DNA from: CBDBIK01 sp965206145
GTDB lineage: Bacteria; Pseudomonadota; Alphaproteobacteria; TMED109
Assembly: GCA_965206145.1 (NCBI GenBank)
Contig: CBDBIK010000002.1
Span: 434,001 to 498,000 of the forward strand
Direction of reading: 5' to 3'
Length of the DNA: 64,000 nucleotides
Below are positions 35,401 to 43,690 of this stretch, piece after piece. The first letter of the stretch is position 1, and each line of letters opens with the position of its first letter. The notes beneath the pieces were generated by a model that had not been told where the DNA came from, made no database searches, and saw only the letters and a list, made by a program, of their open reading frames with translations. The position numbers and the translations under genes were made by a program.

Positions 35401-37115
35401 CGACAGGTGACGGAGACACCGAGCAGGACCCAACCGTCCTCCTCGTCGAGCACCCAGGCGTTGGAAGTGCCAACGGCCTCCCTCTCGATAGTGTAGGCCT
35501 CACGCGCCTTGGCCGAGGGAGCGACACGCGTCACCACCTCAGGCTGCGAAAGCTCGGCAAAAGAGAAGAAAAGGTTGTAAAAGCGGCGCTCAGCACCGTC
35601 TTCGCCAAGCCAAACCCCTCCCTCTTGGAGGGCACCGCAAGTGCGCTCGAGGACACGCTCGCGCGAAATCAACCCTCGGTTACGTAACGCGAGAACGAGA
35701 CCCGAAGCGCGGTGGACCGTCTGGTAATTGTTATCACGGCGGAAACCCCGACCATCGCCAAGGACGCGCAGAATCCGCTCTCCCTCTTCCCACGCCACGG
35801 CTTGGCAAAGCGTACCCGGTCCGCGCCCAAGCCTTTCTTCGATACGATGGTTGGTGGTCTTGAGCACTCGCGCGACGGCGTCGACGATCTCCTCTTGGCC
35901 TTTGCCACTACCAGCTTCAAGAATCACTACGTCAACCGGACGGATCTTGCGGCTTTCCTCTTCGAGCGCATTCAGGATGTACGGGGCTTCAGTTTCCCGA
36001 ATGGTGGCAACCGGAAGTTCAGTGCAACCTGCCTCGATCGCCCGCTCCAGGTTCTTGGGAGCAACCCCTTCGACTTGCCCGATGCATTCGCCCGCTTCGA
36101 AAAATATTTCGCCAGTCTTGCGATCAATGACGTCACGAACGGGACGCTGGGCGAGAAGCTCATGGTCTTCGACAAGGCGTCTTTTCAGATCGGACTGCGC
36201 AATTTTATCCCACTCTTTCACCGAGAGGTGCCTACCCTCCTCGACGATGACCTTTCCGCTGTCAGCATCAACCAGATCCCAAGCCAGAGCGCGCCCTCGG
36301 AATTGCGTCACGTCAAATTTCGCCGACCAGCCCTCGGTCTCCTTGCTGTCCTTGCCCACGACCTTCCCCCAGGTGTAGGCCGCCTCGTCACAGAAACGCG
36401 TAAGCATCTCTTCCGTGCTCATGCCGAGAATGCGCAAAAGGATGGTCACCGGGATGCGTTCAAGTGAGCGCCCAAACTGCACGCTCATGCGGTAGCCATC
36501 CTTTTTGCGCCCATCGACCTTGAAGGCGAGCCACGCCCCACGGGCCGGAATCACCTGCGCTTGCGGAAGCAGTTCATCGCTGGCCTGGGTAGTCTTCTTG
36601 TAGTTGTCGAAGAACACGCCGTGGGAACGGTGAATCTGACTCACCACCACCCGCTCGGTGCCGTTGATGATGAAGGTGCTCTTGTCGGTCATCAGGGGCA
36701 TGTCTCCCATGAAGACCTCCTGCTCCTTCGTGACGAGAGGAAGGCGCACGCGCGCATCCCTGTCCTCGTCCAGGATGGACAGGCTCAGGGTTACCTTGAG
36801 AGGTGCGGCGTAGGTCTTGCCTCGACGGAGGCATTCGGCGACGTCATACTTCGGCGGATCGAACTCGTAACCCTTGAAATCCAGAACCGCGCGGCCACCC
36901 GCATCGAAGATCGGAAAGACCGACGTGAAAGCACGCTGCAGTCCCTGGTCTTCTCTCTTCTTTCCCCTCGAGATGTCATGCTGAAGGAAATCATCATACG
37001 AGGCTTTCTGGATGCCGATCAGGTCGGGCATCTCGATAGGGTCGTCGTATTGTCCGAAGTAGCGGCGGAGACGCTTGCGTCCCGTGAAGGAGAGTGTTCT
37101 AGACTTTACGGGCAT
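32457..37115 (-). CDS. rpoB: RNA polymerase beta subunit with a large internal expansion
   Basis: A 1552-residue beta subunit, about 160-180 longer than usual alphaproteobacterial RpoB. The ATG at 37115 follows GGAGG; the 17 codons upstream are not conserved. The lineage insert SI1 (about 270-383) is alphaproteobacterial in style. Residues about 385-590, between ILNALEEE and YDLSEVGRSK, are largely unfamiliar sequence where other RpoB proteins have a short segment with MRPGEPPT; only RPPGAPA (572-578) recalls it. The rifampicin region (about 704-745) differs from the near-universal form: GGFQLSQF with Phe709 for E. coli Ser509, Ala722 for Ser522, and Trp742 for Arg542. The active-site and C-terminal parts are normal. 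Upstream rplJ-rplL is absent. Confidence 0.97.
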   Translation of the reverse strand: MPVKSRTLSFTGRKRLRRYFGQYDDPIEMPDLIGIQKASYDDFLQHDISRGKKREDQGLQRAFTSVFPIFDAGGRAVLDFKGYEFDPPKYDVAECLRRGKTYAAPLKVTLSLSILDEDRDARVRLPLVTKEQEVFMGDMPLMTDKSTFIINGTERVVVSQIHRSHGVFFDNYKKTTQASDELLPQAQVIPARGAWLAFKVDGRKKDGYRMSVQFGRSLERIPVTILLRILGMSTEEMLTRFCDEAAYTWGKVVGKDSKETEGWSAKFDVTQFRGRALAWDLVDADSGKVIVEEGRHLSVKEWDKIAQSDLKRRLVEDHELLAQRPVRDVIDRKTGEIFFEAGECIGQVEGVAPKNLERAIEAGCTELPVATIRETEAPYILNALEEESRKIRPVDVVILEAGSGKGQEEIVDAVARVLKTTNHRIEERLGRGPGTLCQAVAWEEGERILRVLGDGRGFRRDNNYQTVHRASGLVLALRNRGLISRERVLERTCGALQEGGVWLGEDGAERRFYNLFFSFAELSQPEVVTRVAPSAKAREAYTIEREAVGTSNAWVLDEEDGWVLLGVSVTCRPPGAPAVVWAKSDDVERKLSEQYDLSEVGRSKLNRRLRLSIGEDVRSITRTDVMAVVSTLIAYRPGQGEIDDIDDLGNRRVRSVGELMENQYRMGLVRMERAARERITTSEIEKMMPNDLINARPVAAMVWEFFGGFQLSQFMDQTNPLAEITHKRRLSALGPGGLTREWANLEVRDVHPTHYGRICPIETPEGPNIGLISSLATFSRVDRHGFIEAPYRKVKEGQVTDEFVYMSAVDEKGHTIAQASAPLTPDGRFQRDIVSCRRGGEFVMAIPDTIDFIDVSPKQLVSVSAALIPFLENDDANRALMGSNMQRQAVPLLQAEAPLVGTGMEERVARDSGAVLTARRGGIVDQVDARRIVIRVTDPEDETRTVDVDIHNLRKFQRSNQSTSINQRPLVKVGDRVHAGDVIADGPSTDLGELALGRNILVAFMPWQGYNYEDSILISERLVRDDVFTSIHIEEYETMTRDTKLGAEEITRDILNVGEESLRHLDEAGVIHIGAEVGPHDVLVGKVTPKGETPTTPEEKLLRAIFGEKSADVRDTSLRMPPGGSGTVVDVRVFSRNGIDKDERTIAIEREEIARLAEDFDDEKEIFERNIYERLRALLLRKVATTGPAKGTITAGILDETPQDKWWKFHLSNASATEELEKLQKELQGHRRRLKKNFDEKVEKVRAGDELPPGVLKMVKVYVAVKRKISPGDKMAGRHGNKGVISKINPIEDMPYLKDGTPVDIVLNPLGVPSRMNVGQILETHLGWACAGLGRQVGEALAAGRDIADQAKRARTTLKQVCGDGWSVSHASLDDEETLELASNLTDGVPVATPVFDGASEDDIREMLAAAGLETSGQARLIDGRTGEQFARPVTVGNIYMLKLHHLVDDKMHARSTGPYSLVTQQPLGGKARFGGQRFGEMEVWALQAYGAAYTLQEMLTVKSDDVSGRTKVYEAIAKGEDTFEAGVPESFNVLVKELQALGLDVQELTNE

Positions 37116-37486
37116 CAATCCTCCAGGACGGTGTCCGGGCCCAAGCGTCGACGATGCGCAACCCACCTACGGCCGCAAGGGATAAGGCCGCATGGAGTAA
37201 GCGCAAGCGAGCACCAAAGCCCCCCTGTGCAAGGGAAACTCAGGCGCACCAACCGCTTTTTCGTTCTGCCTGGTGCCCGGGAGGTTCCGGATCGAGTAGC
37301 CTAACGGGCCTGCACGAGAGATGCAAGGTAGCTCTTCCGTCCCGGAACGGGCCCTTCGGCGGCCCCGTAGGCCATGCATTGGTGCTCATTGACAAGGACG
37401 ACAAACAGATGGTGCAGCGAACGATGCAGAACGTTCCATACGATTCTTTTCAGGCCAGATCTCAAGGAAAGCCAAAACACTTTTCT
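37116..37486. other. 371-base divergent intergenic region between rpoB and the secreted nuclease
   Basis: This stretch holds the predicted rpoB promoter (37298-37326) and a leader of about 175 bases. Open frames running through it on both strands lack conserved sequence or plausible starts. No tRNA, rplL remnant or intrinsic terminator was recognised. Several GC-rich inverted segments (for example around 37340-37375) could fold, but none has a T tract. Confidence 0.5.
37298..37326 (-). promoter_or_regulatory. Predicted promoter of rpoB-rpoC
   Basis: On the minus strand TTGCAT (37321-37326) and TAGGCT (37298-37303) are 17 bases apart. The -10 box matches the TAGGnT form seen before fabI, rpsL, moxR and pyrD. 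With rplJL absent upstream, rpoB needs its own promoter, which makes the call plausible. Confidence 0.45.
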
Positions 37487-38245
37487 ATGCGCATCTTCGT
37501 GTGCACCATTTTTACCTTCACCAGCCTCCTCTCTTCGGTAGTCGGAGCGTTCGCAGCCGCCCAGAACAGTTCTGGAGAAGATTTGTGGCGCGGGCTCGTG
37601 GTCGCGCCCGAGCACCGGTGCTCGAAGTACCAAAGCGACTACTACCCCTATCCGCATTCGGTGGAAACGGACATTGCCGTTGAACTCGGGGGATTCTGGA
37701 GTCCCTACACGGAAGAGTGCTTCCGAAATCTTTGTGCAACCGACATCGAGCACATCGTCGCAAAAAGCGAAGCCCACGATAGCGGCCTATGCGGAGCTTC
37801 CGCAGAAGTTCGGGAACGGTTCTCGCAAGACACCCTCAACCTCACGCTCGCCGATCCGAAAACCAACCGAAAAGAGAAAAGAGATAAGGACGCCAGAGAA
37901 TGGATCCCCGAGCGGAACCCGTGCTGGTTCGCCGCGCGGGTTATCGAGGTGCGAAGAAAATATGACCTTACGATCGACCGTGAGGAGGTGAACGCGCTGG
38001 AAGGGATTCTCTCTCGTTGTGATCCCGCTCAGGTGAGCCTTTCCGTCTCGTTGCCTACCTCTTGTCATGCGGCGATTACAACCCTGAAGGGCAGAGACGA
38101 AGCCCTCCTGCGCTGGGACGACAACGGCAACGCCTGCATCACGTGTGCCGAAGCCCGGCGGCACGGAATCGCACCCGTCTCTAGAAGCCACCCTGCCTAC
38201 CCGTGGATGCGCGACGCAGATGGCGACGGCACCGTCTGTGAATAG
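37487..38245 (+). CDS. Secreted HNH-type nuclease with C-terminal Excalibur domain
   Basis: A 252-residue protein with a signal peptide (1-25, ending AFAAAQ). The middle part resembles the DUF1524/HNH nuclease family: TDIEHIVAKSEAHDSGLC (His89), FSQDTLNLTLAD (Asn118), then NRKEKRDKDAREWIPE and a C-terminal helix region. The end (about 213-252) matches the Excalibur calcium-binding pattern, with paired Cys and DADGDGTVCE. It is probably exported to cut DNA outside the cytoplasm. I chose the ATG at 37487 because the signal peptide begins there; the open frame extends upstream to 37154 without conservation, and no strong ribosome site is visible. Confidence 0.8.
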   Translation: MRIFVCTIFTFTSLLSSVVGAFAAAQNSSGEDLWRGLVVAPEHRCSKYQSDYYPYPHSVETDIAVELGGFWSPYTEECFRNLCATDIEHIVAKSEAHDSGLCGASAEVRERFSQDTLNLTLADPKTNRKEKRDKDAREWIPERNPCWFAARVIEVRRKYDLTIDREEVNALEGILSRCDPAQVSLSVSLPTSCHAAITTLKGRDEALLRWDDNGNACITCAEARRHGIAPVSRSHPAYPWMRDADGDGTVCE

Positions 38246-38294
38246 AGAGCATGAATAGGGGCGAGGACCGCGCATCCGCGATCGATGGCGGGGT

Positions 38295-38894
38295 TCAGAA
38301 AGGCTCCAGGACGAACTGGAAGTTCGCCGACATTCCCTCATAGACCCCGGACATGCTGAGAAGGAGATCCTCCCGGTAGAACGCATCCTGCGCGTTCAGC
38401 TCCTCACCCGGAAAGTACACTTGCGTCGTGATTTGGCGCATCCCTTCTGCCGTAATCCGAACGTGGATGTGTGGCGTGCGCACGAAACCTGCTCCGTACG
38501 CACCGGGTTTTAGGGTCTGGAATTTGTAAGCACCGTCTGCATCAGTCCGCACCTTGCCACGGAGGCGGAAGTCCTGGTTGTCGTAGCGGCCGGTGGGATC
38601 GGCCTGCCAGACATCGAGAACGGCCCCTGCAACCGGCTGACAGTCAACACTCATCACCCGGCCATGAACCGTAAGATCTTCGCCTTCCATGCTATCAACG
38701 CGGAAATCGTCCCGAAACGGCGCGCCGCGAACGTGAAATGGACCGGCCGTCTGCAGCGGGGTCCTCGCGCAACGAGGACTCGCGTTCGCCGACTGCGCGG
38801 CGAACGGACGGGCTACAAGCGATGAAGCGACCATTCCGAAGATCCCCAGCGCGGCGAAGCGGCGACGGTCCAAACAGGCACGCGTGAAGGCCAT
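38295..38894 (-). CDS. Tat-exported intradiol ring-cleavage dioxygenase-like protein
   Basis: A 199-residue protein with a twin-arginine signal (DRRRFA at 9-14, hydrophobic stretch 15-33). The rest is the beta-sandwich core of intradiol dioxygenases, with the expected non-haem Fe(III) ligands Tyr104 (TGRYDN), Tyr133 (GAYGAG), His142 and His144 (PHIHV). The helical dimer domain of catechol 1,2-dioxygenase is missing, as in the short extracytoplasmic group whose substrates are mostly unknown. The ATG at 38894 sets the Tat motif correctly. It converges on the nuclease gene (49-base gap, no terminator recognised) and diverges from moxR. Confidence 0.85.
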   Translation of the reverse strand: MAFTRACLDRRRFAALGIFGMVASSLVARPFAAQSANASPRCARTPLQTAGPFHVRGAPFRDDFRVDSMEGEDLTVHGRVMSVDCQPVAGAVLDVWQADPTGRYDNQDFRLRGKVRTDADGAYKFQTLKPGAYGAGFVRTPHIHVRITAEGMRQITTQVYFPGEELNAQDAFYREDLLLSMSGVYEGMSANFQFVLEPF

Positions 38895-38948
38895 GGCAAA
38901 ACTATTGCAGATTCGCCAGCGCCATGCGAATCCGTTCGGCTCAGTCCG

Positions 38949-38977
38949 TTGCGGCAGGTTAAGGCCCGTGTTAGGTT
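38949..38977 (+). promoter_or_regulatory. Predicted promoter of the moxR operon
   Basis: TTGCGG (38949-38954) and TAGGTT (38972-38977) are 17 bases apart, about 62 bases before the moxR ATG, in the 144-base gap divergent from the intradiol dioxygenase gene. Confidence 0.4.
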
Positions 38978-39038
38978 CTGCCGCTCCTCTCATGGTGAAT
39001 TGGCGTGCCTCTCAGGGGCACCCTTGTGGAAAGCCAGC

Positions 39039-40046
<1,008 letters not shown>

Positions 40047-40053
40047 GAACCCG

Positions 40054-40941
40054 GTGGCCGCGTCCGCCCTCACCCCTCGGGAGCGTGCCGAGCAACTCGC
40101 CGCCGGTCTCCCCTCCTTCACGATTCGGGCGTTGCGGGTCGCCACCAACAGCATCCACGGCGTCCACGGTCGCCGTAGACGCGGCCCGGGCGAAACCTTC
40201 TGGCAGTTCCGTCGCTACCAGCCCGGCGACCCGGCAGCCGCTATCGATTGGCGCAGGACCGCCGGCACCGCTGAGATTTTCGTCCGCGAACGCGAGTGGG
40301 AAGTTGCGCAATCGGTTTGGCTATGGTGCGACCGATCGCCATCAATGGATTACACCTCGACACCCGAGCTCGAAACCAAGCGCTCACGGGCCGCGTTGCT
40401 CACGCTGACGCTGACAGCACTGCTGCTGCGAGGCGGGGAAACTGCAGGCCTTCTCGATCAGAGCCCGCGTACCGGTCAGGGTCGAGCGATGCTTCGACGC
40501 ATTGCTGATCTTCTTGCCCGTAATGATACCAGCGGCAACGGCATTCCTCCTGCCGTCAAACTCGCCCGCCACTCCCAGGTCGTCCTCTTCGGTGATTTTC
40601 TCGAACCCCTTGAGGAAATCGACGCACGCCTACGCGCTCTTGCTTACCACGAAGTCTCGGGCCATCTCGTCCATGTGATTGATCCCGCTGAAGAGCACTT
40701 ACCATTCCGTGGGAGAGTTCGCTTCACCGGCGCTGAGGAGGAAGAGAGCGTGCTCGTCGGCCGCGTGGAATCGGTACGGGACAACTACACCCAGATCTTC
40801 GAGCGGCACCGAGCGGGGCTTCGAGACATCGCTCGCTCGATCGGTTGGCATTACCTTGCCCATCGCACCTCGAACCGCCCTGAGACCACGCTACTCTCTC
40901 TTCACGCGGCTCTCGCCGGGCGCTACGACGAAAGGTACTGA
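40054..40941 (+). CDS. DUF58 protein (VWA-like), MoxR partner
   Basis: A 295-residue protein that starts with GTG seven bases after moxR. It has the DUF58 signature YQPGDPAAAIDWR (55-67) and a von Willebrand A-like segment, with DRSPSMDY (93-100) resembling a MIDAS DxSxS site. No transmembrane segment is evident. In MoxR operons DUF58 proteins are the commonest companions and are thought to be remodelled by the ATPase. Confidence 0.92.
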   Translation: MAASALTPRERAEQLAAGLPSFTIRALRVATNSIHGVHGRRRRGPGETFWQFRRYQPGDPAAAIDWRRTAGTAEIFVREREWEVAQSVWLWCDRSPSMDYTSTPELETKRSRAALLTLTLTALLLRGGETAGLLDQSPRTGQGRAMLRRIADLLARNDTSGNGIPPAVKLARHSQVVLFGDFLEPLEEIDARLRALAYHEVSGHLVHVIDPAEEHLPFRGRVRFTGAEEEESVLVGRVESVRDNYTQIFERHRAGLRDIARSIGWHYLAHRTSNRPETTLLSLHAALAGRYDERY

Positions 40942-40947
40942 TTTTCC

Positions 40948-43686
40948 GTGCCTCTCGCCTTCGCCACCCCTTGGGCACTGCTTGCACTGTCCGGGCTCGT
41001 CGCTGTCTGGTGGTTGCTCCGCATCCATCCACCTGCTCCACGGCAGATTCTTTTCCCAGCCATCCGTTTACTTCTTCGGCTCGAAAAGCGTGAAGAAATC
41101 CCGCACACCACGCCATGGTGGCTCCTGCTGCTGCGAATGGCCCTGTTTGCGGCCATCGTCACCGCAGTGGCCGGTCCCCGTTGGGATTGGTCACCGGGAA
41201 TCGAAGGCGCAGGCAAGCTCGTCGTCGTCGTGGACGACGGTTGGACCGCAGCCCGTGGTTGGGAGAAGACACGCTCATCGGTTCTGCAGCTGATCGAGGA
41301 GGCACGTCAAGAAGGACGAGATGTAGTGCTTGCCGGCACCGTTCCCGGAACCGACCGCTTCGCAACCGGGAGAGCCCTTCCCGCCAACGAAGCGGCCGAG
41401 ATCGCCCGGGTTATGGAACCCATGCCGTGGGCATCCGATCGCCGAGGCTTTCTCGAAAGACTCGTGAGCGCCGAATGGGGTGAAAACGCCGACGTGTTCT
41501 GGCTGTGGGATGGCACGGACGGAAACGATGCCGAGGCGACAGCCCTGCTCGCGCGCCAGTTTGCCCGGCAGGGAACGCTCCGCCTCATGGAAGGCCCCTC
41601 CAGCGAACTGCCTAAGATCCTGCACCCGCCACTCCGCAGCGATCCCAGCGATTCCAAAATGCGATTCCGCGCCTTTCGCACCGAGAAAGAACTGGTGAGC
41701 GAGAACTGGGTCCGGGCACTTTCGGATGACGGCCGCTTGGTTACCCGGGTTCCCCTGATCTTCGCTGAGGGCGCACGGGAGGCGGAGGCGGTCATGGCCT
41801 TGCCCCGGGAACTCCGAGGACAGATTGCACGGGCCGAGATCGAAGGAGAACGCCAGGCAGGTGCCGTAATTCTTCTCGATGACCGCTGGCAACGGCGCAC
41901 TGTCGGCCTGGTCACTGCCGGGGATGATTACGCCGCCCGCCCCCTGCTCGCTCCCACCTACTACCTCGCCCGTGCACTTGAGCCATTCAGCGAGGTACGG
42001 CATGGATCGCTTGAGGAAATTCTCTCCGATCCCCCCTCGGCAATCGTCTTTGCTGATGTGGGCCTTCTTCGTCCAGAAGGCCGTCAGGCGGTCCAGACCT
42101 GGCTTGATGCTGGCGGCACGCTGATCCGATTCGCCGGGCCCCGGCTTGTCGATGCAGAAAACCCTCTGCTTCCCGTGCGACTGCGCAACGATGGAGCACG
42201 TACACTAGGCGGCGTGCTCAGCTGGGAACAGCCCTTCGGGTTGGGGCCGTTTCCCGAACGATCTCCCTTCAGGGGTCTCGAGGTACCTGCCGACGTTCTC
42301 ATCGAGCGGCAGATGATTGCGGAGCCGTCGCCGTCACTCGATGAAAAGACATGGGCACGACTTGCCGATGCCACTCCCCTGGTCACGGCGGAGTCCTTCG
42401 GAGCAGGAGAGATCGTTTTCTTCCATGTCACCGCCAACAACGACTGGTCGAACCTTCCCCTTTCGGGGCTGTTTGTGAATATGCTCAGACGGATCGTCGA
42501 GCGCGCCGAGGGTGCCGAAGCGGATGCCGGCGAAGACCCGCTCCCGCCGCTCGCCACACTTGATGCCTTCGGCCGCGAGACACCTCCAGGGGCCGATGTG
42601 CGCGCCCTCAATCCGGAGCGCCTCGTGCAGGGTGGGGCGGGCCCGGGAAATCCACCGGGTTACTACGGCCACGAACTTTTCCGTCGGGCACTCAACCTCG
42701 GTACCGGAATAGATGGGGTCGAGCCGTACGCGGGCGAGTTGCCCGAGGGAATCCAGCCCGAACCCCGTTTTGGAGCAACCAGAACGGATCTTTCCCCCTG
42801 GATCTACGGTTTCGCCCTGCTTCTGCTGCTGGTTGATTCGTTTGTCAGCCTCGGGATCCGCGGCCTCCTTTTGCGAGCAAGACCGGTGGCCCCGGGCACA
42901 TTGGTAGTGATCCTCCTGGCGGGATTCTTTGCAAGCACGACCGTCCAGGCACAGGAAGGCGTTCCCGCAGGTGCTCTCGGAGTGCAGTTTGGTTACGTCA
43001 TCACCGGCTCCGAGGAAGTCGACAGGGCAAGCCGCCTGGGTCTCTCCACCCTGGGCCTAATCCTCGCTGCACGCACCTCGGTGATCCCGGTGGAGCCGCG
43101 CGCGATCAGAATCGAGAGCGATCCGCTCGCGCTACATCCCTTCATCTACTGGCCCATCACTGATGATCAGCCCGCCATCACCGAAGAAACCGCGGGACGC
43201 ATCGAGGATTACCTCGAAGCGGAGGGCATGATCATTTTCGATACTCGAGATGGATCCGGTCTCGATCAGATCGGACGTCGCCGGGGAGGCGATGCGCGTC
43301 TGCAGAGGATCCTGTCCACCCTCGACCTCCCGCCGCTCGTGCCCGCCGCACCTGAGCATGTACTCGGGCGCTCGTTCTACCTACTGCCCGCCTTCCCAGG
43401 CCGCTGGGCCGGCGACGGCATCTGGATTGAACGCTCCGCGAGCGATTCGCGCGACGAGATCTTCTCGGTACTGGTCGGCAATGCCGGTTGGGCGGAAGCC
43501 TGGGCGACCGACGAGGAGGGTGTTCCGCTCCATCCCGTGGTCCCAGGCGGTGAGCGCCAGCGAGAACTGGCCTACCGCTTCGGCATAAACCTCGCGATCT
43601 ACTCAATGACCGGGAACTACAAAGGCGACCAGGTACACGCGAACACAATCTTGCGCCGTCTTCGTTCTGGCCCGGACGGACGCTGA
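40948..43686 (+). CDS. BatA-type N-terminal / DUF4159 membrane protein
   Basis: A 912-residue protein starting with GTG. It has two N-terminal membrane segments (about 8-24 and 56-76) typical of the aerotolerance regulator N-terminal domain, and a large region (about 80-600) related to VWA and glutamine amidotransferase-like folds. Two further membrane segments follow (about 613-637 and 648-668), then a C-terminal DUF4159 domain (about 673-912; GVQFGYVITG, FIYWPI, FDTRDG, SMTGNYKGDQVH). This architecture recurs in alphaproteobacterial MoxR operons. The function is unknown; envelope integrity is the usual guess. Confidence 0.9.
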   Translation: MPLAFATPWALLALSGLVAVWWLLRIHPPAPRQILFPAIRLLLRLEKREEIPHTTPWWLLLLRMALFAAIVTAVAGPRWDWSPGIEGAGKLVVVVDDGWTAARGWEKTRSSVLQLIEEARQEGRDVVLAGTVPGTDRFATGRALPANEAAEIARVMEPMPWASDRRGFLERLVSAEWGENADVFWLWDGTDGNDAEATALLARQFARQGTLRLMEGPSSELPKILHPPLRSDPSDSKMRFRAFRTEKELVSENWVRALSDDGRLVTRVPLIFAEGAREAEAVMALPRELRGQIARAEIEGERQAGAVILLDDRWQRRTVGLVTAGDDYAARPLLAPTYYLARALEPFSEVRHGSLEEILSDPPSAIVFADVGLLRPEGRQAVQTWLDAGGTLIRFAGPRLVDAENPLLPVRLRNDGARTLGGVLSWEQPFGLGPFPERSPFRGLEVPADVLIERQMIAEPSPSLDEKTWARLADATPLVTAESFGAGEIVFFHVTANNDWSNLPLSGLFVNMLRRIVERAEGAEADAGEDPLPPLATLDAFGRETPPGADVRALNPERLVQGGAGPGNPPGYYGHELFRRALNLGTGIDGVEPYAGELPEGIQPEPRFGATRTDLSPWIYGFALLLLLVDSFVSLGIRGLLLRARPVAPGTLVVILLAGFFASTTVQAQEGVPAGALGVQFGYVITGSEEVDRASRLGLSTLGLILAARTSVIPVEPRAIRIESDPLALHPFIYWPITDDQPAITEETAGRIEDYLEAEGMIIFDTRDGSGLDQIGRRRGGDARLQRILSTLDLPPLVPAAPEHVLGRSFYLLPAFPGRWAGDGIWIERSASDSRDEIFSVLVGNAGWAEAWATDEEGVPLHPVVPGGERQRELAYRFGINLAIYSMTGNYKGDQVHANTILRRLRSGPDGR

Positions 43687-43690
43687 ACCG

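Noticed and set aside
37116..37166. Upstream start for rpoB
   Set aside because: The 17 added residues are not conserved, and GGAGG is placed exactly for the ATG at 37115.
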